From Siphonodentalium dalli (lineage: Eukaryota > Mollusca > Scaphopoda > Gadilida > Siphonodentaliidae), in assembly GCA_032622095.1 (NCBI GenBank), contig CP136069.1, positions 42,510,194-42,574,193 on the forward strand: a DNA stretch of 64,000 nucleotides, in the 5' to 3' direction. Position numbers and translations under genes: made by a program. This document shows positions 22,566 to 33,310 of this stretch, piece by piece. The notes below the pieces were generated by a model. The model was not told the DNA's origin, searched no databases, and worked only from the letters and a program-made list of their open reading frames with translations. Every line of letters begins with the position of its first letter. Position 1 is the stretch's first letter.

Positions 22566-24283
22566 TACTTTTTTTGGTTTCCAGATGATAACTTGATTTT
22601 GGATTGTTTACTCATGAATAACATAACTTTACAAAGTGCCATTTAATAAGCATTTGCACAAAAATAAGAAAAATCCTCTCTGATTGTACAGTCAGGGGCG
22701 TTACCTCCGCCCAGCGGTGCACTTGTATATTGCTGATGTCACGTACGTGAACCGAAGTCCTCCACAGATTCTATATATAATCTGTGGTTCCTCTTGCATC
22801 TTTGATTATTTTGTCATTGGTTATAAATCAACTCATATTAGATTAGATTTTCCATGGACTGCTGTTAGGCCAAATAACAAAATATGTTTGTTCTCAAGCA
22901 CATTTTTTTTCAAAGTGATGATGGAGGGCGGTATTTATTTTTAGTATTTATTACAACTTTAAGCCATGAGGGAGGCAGGTTTTTATATTTATTTTTTTAT
23001 TATACATTTTAACCATGAGGGAGGCAGGTTTTTATTGTTTAAATTATTTCCTAAAAATGTTTGTTAAAATACAGGAAGGGCATGGTATTTAACAGTTTTA
23101 TACATCTCTGTGGCAGGGATGTGAAGGATAGAACAAGACAAATTATTATTTAATACATGTTTTGTTATAGAACATCTGTCATCAGAAAACATGAACTGAA
23201 CATCCCCTGTTCAATACTTAAAAATAAAAATAATAACACATACATATTAAAAGATCAAACATCAAACGCATCAGAATACTCAGAAAACGGAGAACATGTA
23301 CTGGACATCCCCTGTTCAATACTTAAAAATAAAAATAACAACACACATAAACATCAATCATCAAACAGCCAATATAGTTTCAACATGTAGGCAATTCCAA
23401 AACATTCATAGCTTGATTACTGAAATTAATATTATACATCTGTCATTTTAATAAACCTACACATTAGGTCTAAACATTGGCACCTTTAAAGCAACATAGA
23501 CTATTTAATAAAGAGGTACTGTGTATGGGATTTATAAATTGTTTAAAAATATATCACGAACGAACTATCAGCGATCAGATATCGATAGAATATACTATTA
23601 AAAATAATTATTTTGAGACGAAGAAATCTACTGAACACGTAACTGTTATTGTGGTATCATAAATTGAAATTGCATTATTTAATATATTGAAATCAATTTA
23701 TGACTAAAGTCATAAAATAGCGGAATATGCGATTATGAGTTACCGTTCTTGAAATGTCATCTGATGAGAAATCACAGCACACTCTATTTGCAATTCGGAG
23801 TAGGGTGTACTCTTATTGGCAGTTTTTGCAGGTAAACGGAATAGAATTTCCGGCGTTTGCGGAAATGGAAGCCGGACATTACATTCCGCAAACATTAGAT
23901 TAGCAGACTACAACGTTTGATTGATGTTTTCTTACAACAACTTGAACAAGACTGTTGCGCGTTTCACAATATTTTCAATATATGTCATTTTGAATGCGGG
24001 ATACATGTTTATATATATTTATTTTTGAATGACAATAAAAATCTTCAATGCGCACATATTTTTGGGACGCGGCGGTCACTGATAACCGAACATATTTTTT
24101 TATTTGGCCTTAGTTTCATATTGTTATTTATTGATAGAAATGCTACTAAAAGGACATTTATGTATATTAAATGTATGATAGCTGTATTAGAATGTATAAT
24201 TGCTGTATTAGAATTTGTTTTATCTATTGGTTGGAATATGAGTACACTATTTTCAGAATTGATTATCACCACTTTCTTTTCAG
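22566..24283. other. end of the 7.6-kb intron; minor repeats
   Basis: Two GAGGGAGGCAGG units at about 22975-23035 are the inverse of those near 540-600. A roughly 119-bp tandem pair at 23185-23350 shares CATCCCCTGTTCAATACTTA. No other exon seen. Confidence 0.45.
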
Positions 24284-24406
24284 GTTGCCGCATACCTAGC
24301 TGCAATGATGGCCACCTACGCCATTGCGTTTGTAGCATCACTGTGTTTTGAAGCACCCGTTGTTGGTTTGGAGAAAATTATATTCAACAGAGAGAAGAGA
24401 AACTAA
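24284..24406 (+). CDS. NRF-6-like protein, terminal coding exon
   Basis: The acceptor is CTTTCTTTTCAG ending at 24283, and the exon is in frame to TAA at 24404-24406 (40 codons plus stop). It encodes VAAYLAAMMATYAIAFVASL, then CFEAPVVGLEKIIFNREKRN. The last membrane helix followed by E-x-P-x3-LEK and a short basic tail is the usual C terminus of NRF-6-like proteins, in which the E-x-P-x3-LEK block closes the acyltransferase-3 domain. The 3' UTR continues towards a foldback MITE at 24544-24759, which carries the nearest AATAAA I see. Confidence 0.88.
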   Translation, partial: VAAYLAAMMATYAIAFVASLCFEAPVVGLEKIIFNREKRN

Positions 24407-24543
24407 TCTGAATTCACTTAAGATGCTGCTCATGTGACCTATTTTTGGTCGAATTTCGTCCGTCCGTGTCCTGATGTAAGCGCAATAACTTCAACAAACG
24501 CAATCTGATTTCGACTAAATTTGTATCATGTCTTCTACTTATG

Positions 24544-24759
24544 TACAGTAATGCTCTAATTAATCGACTCCTTAACCACAGCAGAAATAAGGGTAACTTT
24601 TCAGGATTTATTCGGAAATATGGCTTGTTGCCATTCATCGGAAAGCTCTCGGCGAGAGCTTTCCGATGAATGGCACAAGCTACATTTCCGAATAAATCCT
24701 GAAAAGTTACCCATAATTCTGCTGTGGTTAAGGAGGCGATTAATTAGAGTATTACTGTA
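24544..24759. mobile_element. pogo-like foldback MITE, complete copy in the 3' flank of the gene
   Basis: A near-perfect palindrome of about 216 bp, from TACAGTAATGCTCTAATTAA to its complement ending ATTACTGTA. TA flanks plus a CAGTAAT-type terminus fit the pogo/Tc1-mariner group. The arms pair almost to the centre (GAAAGCTCTC/GCGAGAGCTTTC). It starts 137 bp after the stop codon. Confidence 0.75.
24691..24696 (+). promoter_or_regulatory. candidate polyadenylation signal AATAAA inside a MITE
   Basis: This is the first AATAAA downstream of the stop codon at 24406. It lies in the second arm of the pogo-like foldback element, where other copies read ACTAAATCC, so a base difference in this copy creates the hexamer. 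Use as the 3' end signal is inference. Confidence 0.3.
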
Positions 24760-24853
24760 TCTCTTGGATGAGTTTAAAAACCTGTATTGCTCAAATTTTT
24801 GTTCAGCAGTTAAACCTCCTGGATTGTTTGCTGGAGGTCTAATATTTCGTGAC

Positions 24854-25313
24854 CGAACCTGAGTTCAGTGTGCCTGTCATTTGCAGAATGAGGTCCCCAG
24901 TGGGTGAATTTAGTGACGCTATCACACACAGCGGGCTCGCGTCACCAAATTCACCCTCTTGGGACCTCATTCTGCATGGCCTCATCTGCCATGGGAGACA
25001 TAGACTCAGATTGAAGAACCCAAATGGTGAATATTGTGATGTACACCCATTGGGAACTTCAATTATGCAATGTGTCGTCGGCCAATCTGGGAATTTAGAG
25101 AAACTAAATTAAAAAAGAAATAGATTCTATGTCAAGAAGTTTCTATAGAAATTTTATAATAAAGAAACTTTCCAGAGAAGATGAGGCCTAAGCAGAATGA
25201 GGTCCTCAGAGGGTGAATTTAGTGATGCTAGCCCTCTATGCGGGATAGCGTCACTAAATTCACCCTCTGGGGACCTCATTCTGCAAATAACAGGCACCTT
25301 ATTCTCTGGCCTG
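24854..25313. mobile_element. hAT-like MITE (family A) with exact 8-bp target duplication
   Basis: Flanked by TTCGTGAC at 24846-24853 and 25314-25321. The ends are CGAACCTGAGTTCAGTGTGC and CAGGCCAGAGAATAAGGTGC. It has two hairpins (GAGGTCCCCAGTGGGTGAAT... and GAGGTCCTCAGAGGGTGAAT...) joined by a spacer with CCATGGGAGACATAGACTCA and TTCAATTATGCAATGTGTC. This copy defines the family. Confidence 0.85.
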
Positions 25314-25556
25314 TTCGTGACATAAGCGCGATAATATTGGTGAACATAACCTGATTTTGACAAAATTTCGATCATGTCTTTTACGCATGATCTTTTGTTT
25401 CACCTTGACAGGAATCTCAGTTCCTCGCAATAGTGAATTTTAAAGATTTGTTTCCACTGATTTGCATTTATAGTAAAATTGGACGTCTTTATTTTTTTAG
25501 ACGTTGGATTTCGAAGGGCAAGTTCAGTCATAAGGCCGAAAATAAAAACCTCTTTG

Positions 25557-25704
25557 TTTCTGATAACCCTGCCTGGCTGAGATTTTCTTGCCTACCTTGC
25601 CTTTCTTGTCATCTGTCTGAGTATATCAGTCATAGGTTATAGAAATGCCCACACTTGGCAGTATGCCACAAGTGGGTATGCATCGGACGACAGTCCATAT
25701 CTTG
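25557..25704 (+). mobile_element. 3' end of Helentron-like element (family N)
   Basis: It matches the minus-strand 3' part of the element at 63392 (TCTGATAAC-CTG, TCATAGGTTATAG, GGGTATGCA). The end is the hairpin GGACGACAGTCC followed by ATATCTTG|TTTT. The 5' part is absent. Confidence 0.55.
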
Positions 25705-26037
25705 TTTTGCAAGGCGAAATTATGCCAAGTATGTTGTTCTGCATGGCCAGAAATGAATCGAAAACGATGTTGATTGCTTATAATTATGCCAACAAAACTT
25801 TATTCTTGGCTATTTGTATTTCACTAAAAAAAAATAATTGAAAAACGTGATTTTTCCATTGGGAGATCCTGGATCCTGGATGACGGGGCAAAACTGTTAA
25901 TGGTCGAAATTGAAAATGGTGACTGAAAATTCATAAAATAAACACACTTCCATCTCAATTTCCGACGATAAACTTCACTATAGTAAGAACCTATTCACAT
26001 ATTTAAAATGATACTAGAACATCCATTGTCATCAATA
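25705..26037. other. nothing recognised
   Basis: AT-rich, with no exon or clear element. Confidence 0.3.
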
Positions 26038-26146
26038 TACAGTAATGTCCTAAATAATCAACTCCTTAACCACAACAGAATTATGGGTAATTTTTTTTCA
26101 GGATTTAGTTGGAAATATGGCTTGTTGCCATTCATCTGAAAGCTTA
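26038..26146. mobile_element. pogo-like foldback MITE, single arm
   Basis: Only the left arm, from TACAGTAATGTCCTAAATAA to CATCTGAAAGCT, is present. The complementary arm is missing. Confidence 0.65.
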
Positions 26147-26321
26147 GTGAATACTAAGAGTCTATAAAAAATCCGAAGCGGTGTTCCCAACCTAATTATT
26201 GAAAAAGAAACAAACGCTATTGTTTATTTGTTACATTTTATGGTATCACTATCAGTGTCATGTCATGTTAATTATGATATGGAGCTGGAAGTTTATCTCT
26301 TTAAATAACAAATTTTAGCTA

Positions 26322-27716
26322 GTTTCCTGGGTATGAAATGATACCTATGAGTTGGAAATCCCTGTCTGGAAAAGATTCTATTAATTAGTTTGGATATTAT
26401 TTTGATATAATGTTCTAAATATAGTATCAAATATGGGACACTTATTTGTTCTATATATAGAACTTTTAGAGAGATACCTCCAGAGTGGTGCTCTGTACGA
26501 ATGCCAGTGGCAAACTATCTCCAATTGATTCTATTTATTCTAATATTAAGTGCAAATCAAGTGGATGAGCCCTAGAATGTAGTATAGGCTTATTTTCTAT
26601 ACTTAAAATAACCAATAAATGCAAATATAAAAGATGGTCGTGAATATCGGGGACAATTATTGAATGGCACATAGTTATTATATCCGAACAAATTCAAATT
26701 AAAATCAATATTAATTGATAGACGCATTTCCAGACAGGGGTCTTCGAGTCATTTATTATCTCATACCCTAGTCCCAGTCTTCTTGTACTAAAACCAGCTA
26801 AGATATTGGGATGGCGATTTGCTGTTTTTAGTCCCAGCCCGCTTGCATACCAATCCTATCACACGAGTTACGCCCACGATCTGTGGCGGGAATCTGTGGT
26901 GTATTTTACTCGATTTACCTAATGAATCAATACATGATGCTATATACATCGGAAAGAGAGACATATCATGGTCATAATGGTGTATAATAATCTAACTTTC
27001 ATGTTAAATTACGCATAGAATATTCCGGTTGATTGTCACCAACATCGCTGTTTTTTCTGTTTGTTTACTTAACTGAAAGCCGAACTCAGGTTCCGAAGAA
27101 CTTCGGCATTGTCCGGTGTTTGTTTTGGCCGAGACGATTTCGATACAAACAAAATGGCGGCCCCCATGATATTCTAATGGTCATTGTGTTTACACTGTTT
27201 TAAACTGTGAGATGGTTATAATTCCCGTAATTTATTTAATGTATTACATTTATATCTTCAATATGTATTTAATCTATGTAATAATTTATTTATTGTCACG
27301 TATAATTACGATTACAATGGAGAATTCATCGTGCGTGGTTGATTGAAAATCTACGGAATATTTTCACCGGAAAATGCCGAACGCAGTTCGCAAGGTCAAC
27401 TGAGTTCGCATACTTTAAAAAATATGTAAACACTGCGGCAAAAGTTTCTTTTCACATTAAATTACCGCTTTCAATTCACAACCGATGTGGGTTTCAGATC
27501 AAATAGCATGTCTTCTGCGGAAACTATCCGTTTATTGTAGCAATTGTGATATTTTATTTCATATAATTGTGGTTTTATTTGAGCGGGTCACTAACGATTA
27601 ACTCGTGTCAAAGGAGACCATGGGCCTGGAACTCGGACTAAAGACCGGCACCTCCATCCCAATATCTTAGCCGGTTTTAGTACGAGAAGACTTGGACTAC
27701 TCATACCCATGAAACT
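26322..27716. mobile_element. TIR element (family K) split by a Mutator-like MITE
   Basis: The left end AGTTTCCTGGGTATGAAATG...CCCTGTCTGGAAA is matched by the inverse at 26727-26768, which continues, after the nested element, with ATGAAACTA at 27709-27717. Excluding the insert the element is about 460 bp. Confidence 0.55.
26769..27699. mobile_element. Mutator-like MITE (family J) with exact 9-bp target duplication
   Basis: CTCATACCC occurs at 26760-26768 and 27700-27708. Inverted ends of about 48 bp begin TAGTCC[C/A]AGTCTTCT and run through ACTAAAACC[A/G]GCTAAGATA. Long TIRs with a 9-bp duplication suit Mutator-like elements. No transposase was recognised in the 931 bp. Confidence 0.7.
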
Positions 27717-27777
27717 ATATAAATCATGTTGTGGAAGAGATTATCCACCTGTAATAGTGGTAATGTCCTGTAACATA

Positions 27778-28178
27778 TTAACCCTTTACCCAACAGAAGG
27801 GCCCTGTGCCAATGCATTCTCTTATATATGCGAGTCGACCATAGGTCGCCTCGCATATATAAGAGAATGCATTGGCTTAACACATTAAAAATTATAAAAT
27901 TGTTAAAGAATGTAAGAAAAAATGGTAAAAAGTGTTAAAAAAAGGATTTATTTTAGGCCAATGCATTCTCTTATATATGCGAGGCGACCTATGGTCGACT
28001 CGCATATATAAGAGAATGCATTGGCACAGGGCATAACTGTAACTATCACAATGTGGTCAATGAGCCGGTTCCAATGATATCCATATTTGTATGGTTTTAT
28101 TGAGACAGACCCAAGATAATTTAGGCTGTTGCAGCTTTATCTGGCCGTTTTTGGCCAGTTTGTTGGGTAAAGGGTTAA
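27778..28178 (+). mobile_element. piggyBac-like MITE with two hairpins, copy 2
   Basis: Complete, TTAA to TTAA. The hairpins are at about 27811-27877 and 27958-28025, separated by an A/T spacer with AAAATTATAAAATTGTTAAA. Confidence 0.85.
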
Positions 28179-28621
28179 TTCCTTTATCTCCAACAGGATT
28201 GTAGTGCAGTATTTCACTGATCGCACTCATCAGTCTTATCATTTTTTTTTTTTTAGCGGTATAGTAACTATGGATATGTTTACAAAATGACTTCATGACT
28301 CTAACACCCAATTTCTTAAAGTATCACTGCATGTTGTGTTGCGGGAAACGACAATTCCCTCAGTTGATTCAGATTTTTGCTACCAAGCTTGTCCAAGTGC
28401 ATTGACCAATCAGATGCACACATTTATGCGAAAGCAAAAGTAGGTGTAATTATTAAAATTTAACCAGGAAGAGTTGCCGTGAAAGAAGAGTGAAAAATTG
28501 CTTTAAATCTATCTTCTACGTGTATAAACAATAAAGCAATACTTGCATAATTAGAGAACTATGTAGCTTTTTATGAAACCATTAGTTTAGTTCTATTTTG
28601 AAATATTTAGTTTATGAATTA
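28179..28621. other. nothing recognised
   Basis: AT-rich, with no exon or clear element. Confidence 0.3.
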
Positions 28622-28867
28622 TTAAAGGGTTACTGTAAACTAAATCCAGCCATTTATGGGACCGTCTCCTTTAATACTAAACAGAGTATATGCAACAAAT
28701 GAATTAATTTGAGCCATGGGTCAGTGCAAAATACTCCTGTCATAAATTCAGTTTCATTATAATTACAATGTTGTTGCATTGCTCATAGAGCACACTAGCA
28801 TATTTGCACTAACCCATGGCTCAAATTCAATCATAAATGGCCGGATTTAGTGTACAGCACCCATTAA
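28622..28867. mobile_element. TTAA-flanked MITE (family M), copy 1
   Basis: TTAA at 28622-28625 and 28864-28867. Ends are AGGGTTACTGTAAACTAAAT and TGGGTGCTGTACACTAAATC, both followed by GCCATTTATG. Inside, GAGCCATGGGTCAGTGCAAA pairs with TTTGCACTAACCCATGGCTC. A related copy ends at 49152. Confidence 0.65.
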
Positions 28868-29136
28868 ACCATGACCATCACTTTAATATATATTCTTTGC
28901 CATATTAAGCAGCTATTTTTTATTCCATTATGATGTGCCATTTTTACATAACAAAACTTGAATCTTTAATATAATTTCTTCACCATTTTAAGCTGTTATT
29001 ATATACACAATATAGTTCATACTCTTGTTTCATAAATGTTAGATGTGCCAATTTAGGGAGATTGATCTTCATCATTAAGGACATCAAATTTGGGAGATTT
29101 TTCATAAATAAATAAAAACTTTGTATTTTTACTTGA

Positions 29137-29663
29137 TTAAAGATACGGGCGGCGTTGGCGGTGGGTATGCTGTTAAATATTCACCTCTGTCAAAAACCGC
29201 CATAAACAGAAAGAATAGTAAAATATAGACAGACATTGTTCTTACACCAATCAGAAATATGGCATAAACAGTATGTCAATTTTTATCCCCTTTGTTATGT
29301 GTAAACAAAAGCAAAAAACGTTACGTTACCTGGCTTTTGTTTAGATCCGGATATGGTAAACATAAAGAGCGTTATTTGTTACTGTTTTCCTGATATGGAA
29401 ATAATAAAGAGTGTTTATATCATTTGTGTGTGATTAACCAATAGAATTGCGCTGTGTTATGTAAACAGAAGCACAACTTCTGTAACACGAGCAGGCTCTT
29501 GTTTACATACACCATCGTACGTCTTGACGACAATATACTATTTATTATATGCTGATTATGTTTGGCATATGAACAAAACTATATACATTTTAATATTCCT
29601 TCTGTTGATGGCGATTTGAACAAATATGAATACTTCTGCAGAAAATGCCGCCCGTGCCTTTGA
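29137..29663 (+). mobile_element. TTAA-type TIR element (family L), intact copy
   Basis: It starts TTAA|AGATACGGGCGGCGTTGGCG and ends CGCCCGTGCCTTTGA (TTAA with one change). The second copy at 61137-62198 is inverted and carries a nested element, so this copy gives the uninterrupted sequence. Confidence 0.7.
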
Positions 29664-29779
29664 GTACCAAATACATTTAACACCATTTTACATAACAAAG
29701 CTTTAATCTTTAATATAATTTCTTCACCATATTAAGCTGTTATTATAGACACAATATAATTTCATACTTTGGATCATAC

Positions 29780-30207
29780 AAAGCCTGAGCTTAGTGTGCC
29801 TGTCATTTGCAAACGCTATCTCACACAGCAGGCTAGCATTACCAAAATCACCCTCTTGGGACCTCATTCTGCATGGCCTCATCTGCTATGGGAGGCATAG
29901 ACTCAGATTGATGTTCCCAAATGGTGAATATTGTGATGTACACCTGATGGGAACCTCAATTATGCAATGTGTCATCTGCCGATTTGGGGATATAGAGAAA
30001 CTAAACTAAAAAAGAAATAGAATCGATGTGAAGAAGTTTCTATAATTTGATAATAAAGAAACTATCCAGAAAAGATGAGGCCAAAGCAGAATGAGATCCC
30101 CAGAGGGTGAATTTAGTGATGCTAGCCCGCTATGCAGGATAACATTACTAAATTCACCCTCTGAGGACCTCATTCTGCAAATGGCAGGCACCTGATTCTC
30201 AGACCTG
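29780..30207. mobile_element. hAT-like MITE (family A), copy 5
   Basis: Flanks are GATCATAC (29772-29779) and GTTCATAC (30208-30215), an 8-bp duplication with one mismatch. Ends are AAAGCCTGAGCTTAGTGTGC and CAGGTCTGAGAATCAGGTGC. The first hairpin has lost one arm. Confidence 0.75.
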
Positions 30208-30385
30208 GTTCATACATGTTAGATATTGATGTGCAAATTTCAGTAGATTGATCTACATCATTCAGGACATTCAACTCAAATTTGGGAGATTTTTCATAAA
30301 TAAATAAAAACTTCTTAATTTTACTTGATACAGTGCGAAATAATACCATATTACATCACAAAACTTTAATCTTTAAAGTGATGTG

Positions 30386-31132
30386 AAACGTAAATTGAAC
30401 CTCACAATTGAGTTCCCTGCGTCATTCTGTGGGAAGAGTGAATAAAATAACTCAGATACACGAAATCCCCCATCCTGAAGTCAGTTTGTACACATTATAC
30501 GGCCATTCGGCTAACTATTTATATTCATCAATCGTCCCGATTAATCTCACCATAATAACACGAAAATACGAACCGATGCGTTGTCTTGTGCAGACACGGA
30601 AATGCCCGAGCACTTCCGACTCGATTGGGATTGAATCGGGTTTCGTTCTCAGAAATGGCTTCTAGGGAGGATGACCGTTCGCTGGAATAGCGTCATGCAC
30701 ATCAGAATATTAAAGCGAAAAACAAATTGACATCGCAATCGGTAGTCAATTCGACAGGGAAGGAATAGAAAGGGAATTGTTGCGTGAAATCACAAACGGA
30801 AGAACATTGGCCGAGTTAGTGGCAAAGATTATAATCGAACAGTGATCGAGAGGTAATAATTCCAAAATGTTACTATTTATAGAAAATTGTAAGCGCATTG
30901 ACCGAATTTTTACATCAATCTGGCCGCAAGCACAGTACCGTTCAGAAAGAGTTGTCTTACTTTTGTAACTCAAAACTGTTTAATTACATTATACCTGTAC
31001 AAAAGTACAAATAATTGGTATTCAATATGCCAGTACAGAACATTTGTTAGCTCATTGGCCATGAAATGTTTTTAATGGCAAATTCTGTTGTCAAGCTTTA
31101 GTAAGCACTATTCATTCTGATGGATGATAACT
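30386..31132. other. no gene seen
   Basis: Slightly higher CpG content than the surroundings around 30470-30680. An 85-codon open stretch at 30408-30665 shows no known motif. Confidence 0.3.
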
Positions 31133-31571
31133 ATAATGGAAAGCCTTTTTCACATGTATTAGCTAATTGCACATTAGCGTAAGTGAATTACAATTAAGCG
31201 TAATGTATTACACTCAGGTGTAATGCACACATATAAAGCGTACTTCACTTACGCTTAACCATATGATGTAGATAAAGCATTACTCCTATGAGTAATAGAA
31301 TTATGACTAGTGTGCTTAAGCGTAATTGATTAAAGTGTGCTTAAGCGTAATTGATTTACACTTAAGCTCACTGGTCATTTATTTTCATTGATAGATTAAT
31401 TACACTTAATCATAAATGAATTATGCTTAAGCGATTATACGAGAAGCCGTTTTCACATTTATTCTGATTCTGCTTAATCGCAAATCATTTACGCTTAAGT
31501 GTAAATCATTTGCACTTAAGAGCAAATCATTTATACTTAAATACAAATCATATGCGCTTTAGCGGAAATAG

Positions 31572-32410
31572 TATGGGAGGCCCTTTTCACATTTATTATT
31601 TATTTGCGCTTAAGCGCAAATATTTGTGCTTAAGCATAAATCATTAAGCGCAAATATTTGTGCTTAAGCGTAAATCATTTGCGCGTAAGCACAAATATGT
31701 GTCTATCAATTTATTTGCGCTTAAGCGCAAATACCTAACACTCCATTACATCCCTCTGATGTGAATGATTGAGTCCATCTCATATTATATTAGCATGGGC
31801 CCATAGTAATAGCCCCATACAGACTCGAAGTTGAAGAAAAAACATATTTCCATATGCATATCAGCATCTCTGTCCCTGGTGTCCCAAGATTTGGTGCCTC
31901 ACTCCCAGAGCTCATGTATATTTTATTATCTCCTGCACAGATATATACCATTTCCATGGCCATAAATAGGGAATTAGGGGTTACTGGGGTTTGCTTCCCT
32001 CATATGGTGTACTCATTGACTTGAAGTTGGGGAAAAACCCCTATTTTCATAATATCAGCATCCCTGTCCCCAAGAATTTGTGTCGCCATCCCAGAGATAT
32101 AGTATATTTTATAAAAGAGACATATCCTACACAGATCTATATCATTTCCATGGTCATAAAACAGATCTTGGGGTTTCTGGGGGATTGTTTCCCTCATATG
32201 GTGGGGCTATATCAACTTTAGTGACGTGTTTAGGCCTGTGCCATGTAAAATTAATTCAGGGGGGATCATTGCATATTGATTTTTATTTGCGCTTAAGTGC
32301 AAATGATTTGCGCTTAAGCGCAAATATGATCTATTTGCTTAATTGCAAATGATAGAGGTTATTTGCGCTTAAGCGTAAATAAATAATAAATGTGAAAAGG
32401 GCCTCCCATA
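31572..32410. mobile_element. palindrome-rich TIR element F
   Basis: Both ends read TATGGGAGGCCCTTTTCACA, then TTTATTATTTATTTRCGCTT, over about 45 bp. The core (about 31745-32215) has two related 200-bp segments sharing CATTTCCATGG and TTTCCCTCATATGGTG, flanked by CTTAAG palindromes. Confidence 0.7.
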
Positions 32411-32824
32411 TAATAGATCACATTTATGGCAATTTTATGCTAAAGCGCAAATATATTATTAGACACATATTTTTTGCGCTTGAGCTCAAATGATTTACAC
32501 TAATAAATAATATATTTGAAAAGGCTGTCTCCCATGCGATTTCCTCTAAACTCAAATTTACTCTGGCAATAAGACATCAATCAAACATCGGTTTAGACTC
32601 CCCCATATACTATGAGATGGACTCAATTATTCAGACAGAGGAAATCAGTTGGAGTTAGGTATTTGCTTAAGCATTATTCATATTAATTATGCTTATGTGT
32701 AAATGAGTTCCGCTTAAACGTAATTCATATACACTCTCATTGAACTCCCCTCAAGCTGAAATGGATGCAACCGCATTACTAATGCCAGTAACCTACATCA
32801 GGTTATACCAATATACATGAGGTA

Positions 32825-33176
32825 TATGGGGAGCCAAATTAACATTTAATAAATAATAGAGCTTAAGCGATATAATTGAGCTTAAGCGATATAATAAGGG
32901 AAGATATAATTGCGATTAAGTTCAATAAGGAAATATCTAATTGCGCTTAGCACAATAAGGAATATCTTATTGCACTTAAGCACAAAAAGGAATATCGTAT
33001 TGCACTTAAGCGCAATAAGGAATCTCTAAGCGCAATAAGGAATCTTCTTATTGCACTTAAGCGCGATAAGAAATATTCTTATTGCACTTAAGTGTAATTA
33101 GAGATTCCTTGATTGGGGGGGGGGGGGGGGGCTTTAGCTCAATTATTTATTAAATGTTAATTTGGCTTCCTCCCAT
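32825..33176. mobile_element. palindrome-rich TIR element C
   Basis: Left end TATGGGGAGCCAAATTAACA...TTTAATAAATAAT and right end the inverse (AATTTGGCTTCCTCCCATA). The interior is a series of CGCAATAAGGAATAT and GCACTTAAGCGC units. The same ends bound the block at 45905-47856. Confidence 0.7.
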
Positions 33177-33310
33177 AGAGGTGAGATAGCTGATGAACCC
33201 AATTACACTCAAGCGTAATTCAAATGTATTACGCTGATCGTAAGTTAATTATGCTTAAGCATAAATAATTTATGCTTAAGTGTAATTAGCTACTATAAAG
33301 TGAATCTGGG

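Larger units (their letters stand above)
1744..24406 (+). other. 3' half of an NRF-6-like membrane acyltransferase gene (gene span)
   Basis: Four plus-strand coding exons splice into one open frame of about 192 residues ending at a TAA at 24404-24406. Each border has AG before and GT after it, and the phases fit: exon 1 ends in phase 0, exon 2 begins in phase 0 and leaves one base, exon 3 supplies two bases and ends in phase 0, and exon 4 is in frame to the stop. The sequence resembles the C-terminal part of nose resistant to fluoxetine (NRF-6) proteins, multi-pass membrane proteins with an acyltransferase-3 domain. In C. elegans, NRF-6 acts in drug response and lipid or yolk handling; the substrate is unknown. 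Upstream exons (signal peptide, NRF domain, first membrane segments) are not in the window. The introns measure 10,764, 3,759 and 7,560 bp and are packed with repeats. Family assignment is from recognised motifs and was not confirmed by a search. Confidence 0.85.
28928..30385. repeat. tandem duplication of a 210-bp unit, expanded by two insertions
   Basis: The unit runs from CCATTTTTACATAACAAAAC through TTTGGGAGATTTTTCATAAA to TTTTACTTGAT. Copies begin at about 28928, 29683 and (partial) 30348. Element L (29137-29663) separates copies one and two, and a family A MITE (29780-30207) sits inside copy two. Confidence 0.65.
31133..33310. repeat. block of CTTAAG-centred palindromes with nested MITEs
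   Basis: By eye about twenty-two CTTAAG hexamers occur in 2.2 kb, most extended to GCGCTTAAGCGC-like palindromes inside AAT or AAA contexts. At least two complete TIR elements sit in it (31572-32410 and 32825-33176). Two outer pairs of related inverted ends (31438/32535 and 31136/33309) suggest nesting of the same family in itself. A G-only run lies at about 33115-33130. Confidence 0.7.

Noticed and set aside
23917-24351. 144-codon ORF overlapping the last exon in another frame
   Set aside because: It runs through the intron and across the acceptor; the frame used by the family motif is different.
24849-25112. Recurrent ORFs reading VICRMRSPEGEFSDAI
   Set aside because: They are translations of the family A MITE hairpin arms; many copies with stops and frameshifts, no protein constraint.
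27701-27883. ORFs reading SQCILLYMR...RIYKRMHWHR at many places
   Set aside because: They are the palindromes of the TTAA MITE read through; the same peptide appears on both strands of each copy.
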